Shown here one piece after another: positions 60,680-64,000 of a stretch of 64,000 nt of DNA. The first letter of the stretch is position 1. The number at the start of each line of letters is the position of its first letter. A program made the position numbers and the translations under genes. The stretch comes from RGIG4079 sp045646905 (GTDB lineage: Bacteria > Bacteroidota > Bacteroidia > Bacteroidales > Muribaculaceae): positions 1 to 64,000 of the forward strand of contig JAZRLP010000004.1 of NCBI GenBank assembly GCA_045646905.1. Direction: 5' to 3'. The notes beneath the pieces are model-generated. The model did not search any database and had not been told where the DNA came from. It saw nothing but the letters and a program-made list of their open reading frames with translations.

Positions 60680-61123
60680 ATGAAGATTATTCTTAAAGAA
60701 GACATTACCAATCTTGGTTATAAAGATGATGTTGTAGAAGTAAAAAGCGGCTATGGTCGTAACTACCTCATCCCCCAAGGCAAAGCTGTAATTGCTACTC
60801 CTTCAGCTCTTAAAGTTCTTGCCGAAAATCAACGTCAACGCGCTCACAAGCTTGCTAAAATCAAAGCTGATGCTGAAGCTCTTGCTGCTTCATTGGAAGG
60901 TGTAACATTCACTATTGCTACTAAAGTTAGCGCTACTGGCACTATCTTCGGTTCAGTGAACGCTATCCAAGTTGCTGAAGCTCTTGAAAAACTCGGTCAC
61001 AACATCGATCGCAAGCTCATCGTGATTAAAGACACTATCAAAGAAGTGGGTAACTACACTGCTACTCTCAACCTCCACAAAGAAGTTTCAGTTGAAATCC
61101 CATTTGAAGTTGTAGCTGAATAA
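60680..61123 (+). CDS. rplI: Ribosomal protein L9
   Basis: 147 residues, with the N-terminal 23S-binding domain MKIILKEDITNLGYKDDVVE and GYGRNYLIPQGKA, a long helix and a C-terminal domain (TGTIFGSVNAIQVAEAL). Third gene of the operon, followed by a strong terminator. Confidence 0.98.
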   Translation: MKIILKEDITNLGYKDDVVEVKSGYGRNYLIPQGKAVIATPSALKVLAENQRQRAHKLAKIKADAEALAASLEGVTFTIATKVSATGTIFGSVNAIQVAEALEKLGHNIDRKLIVIKDTIKEVGNYTATLNLHKEVSVEIPFEVVAE

Positions 61124-61149
61124 TAAAACATTCATTATACACATCAATT

Positions 61150-61181
61150 AACGCCTCAACTTAGGTTGAGGCGTTTTTTTA
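61150..61181 (+). terminator. Terminator of the S6-S18-L9 operon
   Basis: Arms 61150-61160 and 61165-61175 (AACGCCTCAAC and complement) then T7. Confidence 0.92.
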
Positions 61182-61293
61182 TCTTATATATCATAAAAAA
61201 CAACCATAAATACAGAACGACCAAATAGCCGACTGACAAACACGAAAAAACACATGAATAATTTTATTTAGTAACAAGTTTAAAATAATTCAT

Positions 61294-61301
61294 TATATTT
61301 G
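61294..61301 (+). promoter_or_regulatory. -7 box TATATTTG for the tandem-repeat protein
   Basis: Perfect box 26 bases before the start codon; -33 box unclear. Confidence 0.5.
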
Positions 61302-61326
61302 CAATATAACTATATATACCATTATT

Positions 61327-62280
61327 ATGAACTCTTTTTTTAAACTCACCAACCTCTTAATTGTTGCATTTATCACATTTACAACTATTAAAAGTTTCGC
61401 ACAAACCGGCCTTTATACATATAATGGAGGATATTTTATCCAAGACGGAAAAACTTGGACCGAATACCGCCCCAATGATAAAGATGGGATATGGGCAACT
61501 TATACCCAATACAACGAAGAGGAAAATTTTTACAACATCAAGAGTTCGGTCTCTACAGTTAGCGTCCCTAAAAAAAGCAGCAACAACTTCTATATATACA
61601 ATAATAACAAATGGGAGGTTGCTTACTACACAAAAGAAATATATAATTATTTTGATGACACCAGTCGTCAACTATATTGTTATAAAGGAGGATACTTTGC
61701 AAAAGATGGCGACAATTGGCGAGAGTACCGCCCAGATGATAAACGAGGAATATGGGCAACTTACACCCAATACAACGAGGAGGAGAATTTTTACAACATC
61801 AAGAGTTCGGCATGTACAGTTAGCATCCCTAAAAAAAGTAGCAACAACTTCTATATATACAATAATAACAAATGGGAAGTCATATATACCACCTCATCTA
61901 TTTATGACATTACTGCTGAATATGACTTTAATTTCATCTACAATTACCACAAAATATCAGACAACAATAAAATGCAAGAAGTAAACTCCCCTGCGAGAGT
62001 TAGTTTCAATCGCAATGGACAAGGACAAATTTCTTGCGGAGGAGAGACCTACAAATTCACATTTTCGACAATTGCCATCTCTACATTAAAAAATAGTAAT
62101 CACGAAATAGGATTTAGAATTAAACTCACTGAAGACAAATATATCCAATTTTTTGATAATTGGTGCATGATAAGCAATGAGCCCGACATCCCTTTCATGA
62201 CCTTCATCGATCTTAAAAACATGCATAATATTGAAAAAGTTAAAAATCTAATTAACACAAAATCATTCTTTAAAGATTAA
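61327..62280 (+). CDS. Secreted protein with a tandem 87-residue duplication
   Basis: 317 residues. Signal peptide ends KSFAQ. Two nearly identical segments, about residues 29-97 and 116-184, share GGYF, the phrase GIWATYTQYNEEENFYNIKS and PKKSSNNFYIYNNNKWEV; at DNA level the offset is exactly 261 bp. The C-terminal third (from about residue 195) is different, with VSFNRNGQGQISCGGETYKF and IGFRIKLTED, beta-rich. No family recognised; WxEYRP and aromatic repeats suggest a binding module. Single gene after the ribosomal operon, likely exported to the periplasm or surface. Confidence 0.8.
   Translation: MNSFFKLTNLLIVAFITFTTIKSFAQTGLYTYNGGYFIQDGKTWTEYRPNDKDGIWATYTQYNEEENFYNIKSSVSTVSVPKKSSNNFYIYNNNKWEVAYYTKEIYNYFDDTSRQLYCYKGGYFAKDGDNWREYRPDDKRGIWATYTQYNEEENFYNIKSSACTVSIPKKSSNNFYIYNNNKWEVIYTTSSIYDITAEYDFNFIYNYHKISDNNKMQEVNSPARVSFNRNGQGQISCGGETYKFTFSTIAISTLKNSNHEIGFRIKLTEDKYIQFFDNWCMISNEPDIPFMTFIDLKNMHNIEKVKNLINTKSFFKD
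61420..61880 (+). repeat. Tandem duplication of 261 bp within a gene
   Basis: Copies about 61420-61619 and 61681-61880; the stretch from ATGGGCAACTTA (61491 and 61752) to the end of NKWEV is almost the same base for base. Retained silent identity points to a recent event or gene conversion. Confidence 0.8.
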
Positions 62281-62383
62281 ACATCAAAAAAATAAGCACC
62301 AAGCCAATTACTTTATTTTAACATATAACCATCTCTCATTATAAAAATTATTTGTAACTTCGTCGTAAATATTTCAATCTACC

Positions 62384-63844
62384 ATGGAAGAATACGCAAT
62401 TGCCGAATATATTAATTTCACATTATTCTATTGGATAATTGCCTCCATCTATGCAGTTACCATATTGGGCGTTGTTGCTGTAATTCTTTCTGAGAATCGC
62501 AATCCGGTAAAATCATTGGCATGGGTAACAATACTTCTGCTACTCCCTGCCGTAGGATTAATATTATATGTATTCTTTGGGCGTAACATCAAAAACACCC
62601 ATCGCATATCTCGACGCAATCGTCGCCGACTAAAACGCTTAAGTCGCACATCAAGTTTCAGCCTCACCGACACATCATTTGAATCATTAAGTCCCGAGAG
62701 CGTCCAACTCATCAAACTCACCAACACCCTCAAAGGCTCACGATATTTCTCCAACAATAGCATCAAAATATATACAAATGGTGTAACTAAGTTTGAAGAC
62801 TTCGAACTCGACATCCTTAACGCAAAAAAATATATCAACATACAATATTATATTTTTGAGGATGATACTTTAGGTACTGAAATAAAAAATCTTCTCATAA
62901 AAAAAGCCAACGAGGGGGTTAATATCAGAATTATATATGACCATGTGGGCTCTTTCAAAACAAAGAAAAGTTTTTTCAAAGAGATGGCCAACGCAGACAT
63001 AAAAGCCCATCCATTTTTCAAGGTTTCATTCCCTCCATTTGCCACACGCATCAACTGGCGCAACCATCGCAAAATATGCATCATCGACGGCACTATTGGT
63101 TATATGGGAGGCATGAATATTGCCGACAGATATATTAACGGCGGCAAATTTGATTATTGGCGCGATACTCATATACGAATTACTGGACCAATTATCGCCT
63201 CCCTACAATACTCATTTAACATCGACTGGAATGTTATGGGACAAGAAATTGTAAATGAAACAATTAACGAAACCTCCCCCTCATCACATTCAAGCAATAT
63301 AGGCATGCAATTGCTCACCAGTGGCCCCACCAGCCAATGGAGTAGCATTGCACTTGTTTTCCTCAAAGCCATTTCTAACGCAAAACGAAGCATTTTAATT
63401 CAAACGCCCTATTTTCTCCCTACCGAAAGTCTCCTTAAAGCGCTACAGGCTGCTGCATTAGCAGGAGTCAAAGTGCGCATTATGATACCACGCAAAAGCG
63501 ACTCCGATATCCTTCGATATGCATCATTTTCTTACATTGAAGAATGCCTCAAAAGCGGCATTAAATTCCATCTATACGAAAAAGGTATGCTTCATAGTAA
63601 AACTATTATCGTTGATAACGAACTTTCATCAATAGGCTCAACCAATTTTGACTTCAGAAGTTTTGAACACAACTTTGAGAGCAACATTTTCATATATTCG
63701 CGTGAGGTTAATACTCAAATGAAGAAAATCTTTGACGAAGACCTCACACACTGCACTCCTATAGATATAAAAAACTGGAAGAAAAGACCTTTCATTCAAA
63801 AAGCGGTCGAATCAGTCACACGCCTATTGAGCCCTATTTTGTAA
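62384..63844 (+). CDS. cls: Cardiolipin synthase
   Basis: 486 residues of the phospholipase D superfamily; joins two phosphatidylglycerols. Two N-terminal transmembrane helices (about 13-36 and 44-65) are followed by a basic loop (RRNRRRLKRLSR). The two HKD motifs are H228-R-K230-ICII-D235 and H404-S-K406-TIIV-D411, with GGMNIADRY and GSTNFDFRSFEHNFE. The start ATG at 62384 gives MEEYAIAEYINF. Standard bacterial Cls length. Its -7 region is a poor TAACTTCG. Inner membrane enzyme. Confidence 0.95.
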   Translation: MEEYAIAEYINFTLFYWIIASIYAVTILGVVAVILSENRNPVKSLAWVTILLLLPAVGLILYVFFGRNIKNTHRISRRNRRRLKRLSRTSSFSLTDTSFESLSPESVQLIKLTNTLKGSRYFSNNSIKIYTNGVTKFEDFELDILNAKKYINIQYYIFEDDTLGTEIKNLLIKKANEGVNIRIIYDHVGSFKTKKSFFKEMANADIKAHPFFKVSFPPFATRINWRNHRKICIIDGTIGYMGGMNIADRYINGGKFDYWRDTHIRITGPIIASLQYSFNIDWNVMGQEIVNETINETSPSSHSSNIGMQLLTSGPTSQWSSIALVFLKAISNAKRSILIQTPYFLPTESLLKALQAAALAGVKVRIMIPRKSDSDILRYASFSYIEECLKSGIKFHLYEKGMLHSKTIIVDNELSSIGSTNFDFRSFEHNFESNIFIYSREVNTQMKKIFDEDLTHCTPIDIKNWKKRPFIQKAVESVTRLLSPIL

Positions 63845-63890
63845 TTTAAAATCCAAAATCACAACTTTCGGTGTTTTTTATGCAATTTTT

Positions 63891-63914
63891 AATCAGCAAA
63901 AAGGTGCTGATTTG
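63891..63914 (+). terminator. Weak hairpin after cls
   Basis: Arms AATCAGCA (63891-63898) and TGCTGATT (63905-63912); no T-run follows, so activity is uncertain. Confidence 0.35.
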
Positions 63915-63926
63915 AAAAAAAAATAC

Positions 63927-63934
63927 TACATTTG
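63927..63934 (+). promoter_or_regulatory. -7 box TACATTTG for the last gene
   Basis: Perfect box 17 bases before the ATG at 63952; no TTTG at the correct distance. Confidence 0.5.
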
Positions 63935-63951
63935 TAAAAATTTGGATTTGA

Positions 63952-64000
63952 ATGGCCGAAAATCTCAAGCAAACACTTGAACGACTACGCGGTAAAGCTG
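63952..64000 (+). CDS. Start of a gene cut by the window edge
   Basis: Sixteen codons, MAENLKQTLERLRGKA, open to the end of the window. The heptad-like Leu spacing suggests a coiled coil. A TACATTTG box 17 bases upstream supports a real start. Too short to identify. Confidence 0.55.
   Translation, partial: MAENLKQTLERLRGKA

Overview
The window is an AT-rich chromosomal segment of a Bacteroidales bacterium, most like the gut Muribaculaceae/Prevotella-type lineages; genus cannot be fixed from the sequence. Evidence: promoters of the Bacteroidetes type (TTTG, 19-20 bases, TANNTTTG) in front of most genes and RNAs, no Shine-Dalgarno pattern, a tmRNA tag GENNYALAA of the Porphyromonas type, uninterrupted rpsF-rpsR-rplI, and several secreted proteins ending in type IX secretion (T9SS) sorting tails.

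Layout. 1-6.4 kb: end of a secreted carbohydrate-associated protein, then alaS and ligA. 6.4-16.2 kb: small secreted proteins, a lipoprotein carrying a SecD-like head domain, groES-groEL behind a sigma-54-like promoter, a two-module T9SS-tail protein, class I fumarase, an outer-membrane barrel with a G10 tract upstream, and a crcB-arsC pair (fluoride export, arsenate reduction). 16.2-25.5 kb: a nucleotidase and NagZ/serine-hydrolase fusion operon, two identical tRNA-Arg genes, a ROK glucokinase, a DUF6056-like membrane protein, initiator tRNA, and a papain-like lipoprotein with a DUF4878 lipoprotein. 25.6-31.9 kb: a 1551-residue T9SS protein and gpmI.

32.1-48.3 kb is the most unusual part: four consecutive paralogous giant secreted proteins. 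Each joins a signal peptide, a right-handed beta-helix (chondroitinase-B-like fold without a recognisable PL6 catalytic motif), a propeller resembling TagC/phage receptor-binding propellers, an Ig-like domain, different C-terminal modules and a T9SS-like tail. They look like a cell-surface glycan-binding or glycan-processing family that expands by duplication and module exchange.

48.3-64 kb: a zinc-ribbon/SPOR membrane protein, a tRNA-Gly/Gly/Leu operon, an acyltransferase overlapping ugd (surface polysaccharide), tmRNA, a NhaC antiporter with a TTG start, a roughly 330-base structured leader, two paralogous YD-like secreted proteins flanking a HipBA-type toxin-antitoxin pair, a PIG-L deacetylase, an ECF sigma factor, a 55-residue conserved small protein, the S6-S18-L9 operon, a protein with a 261-bp internal duplication, cardiolipin synthase, and the first 16 codons of a further gene. 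No insertion sequence, prophage, integrase or CRISPR array was seen.
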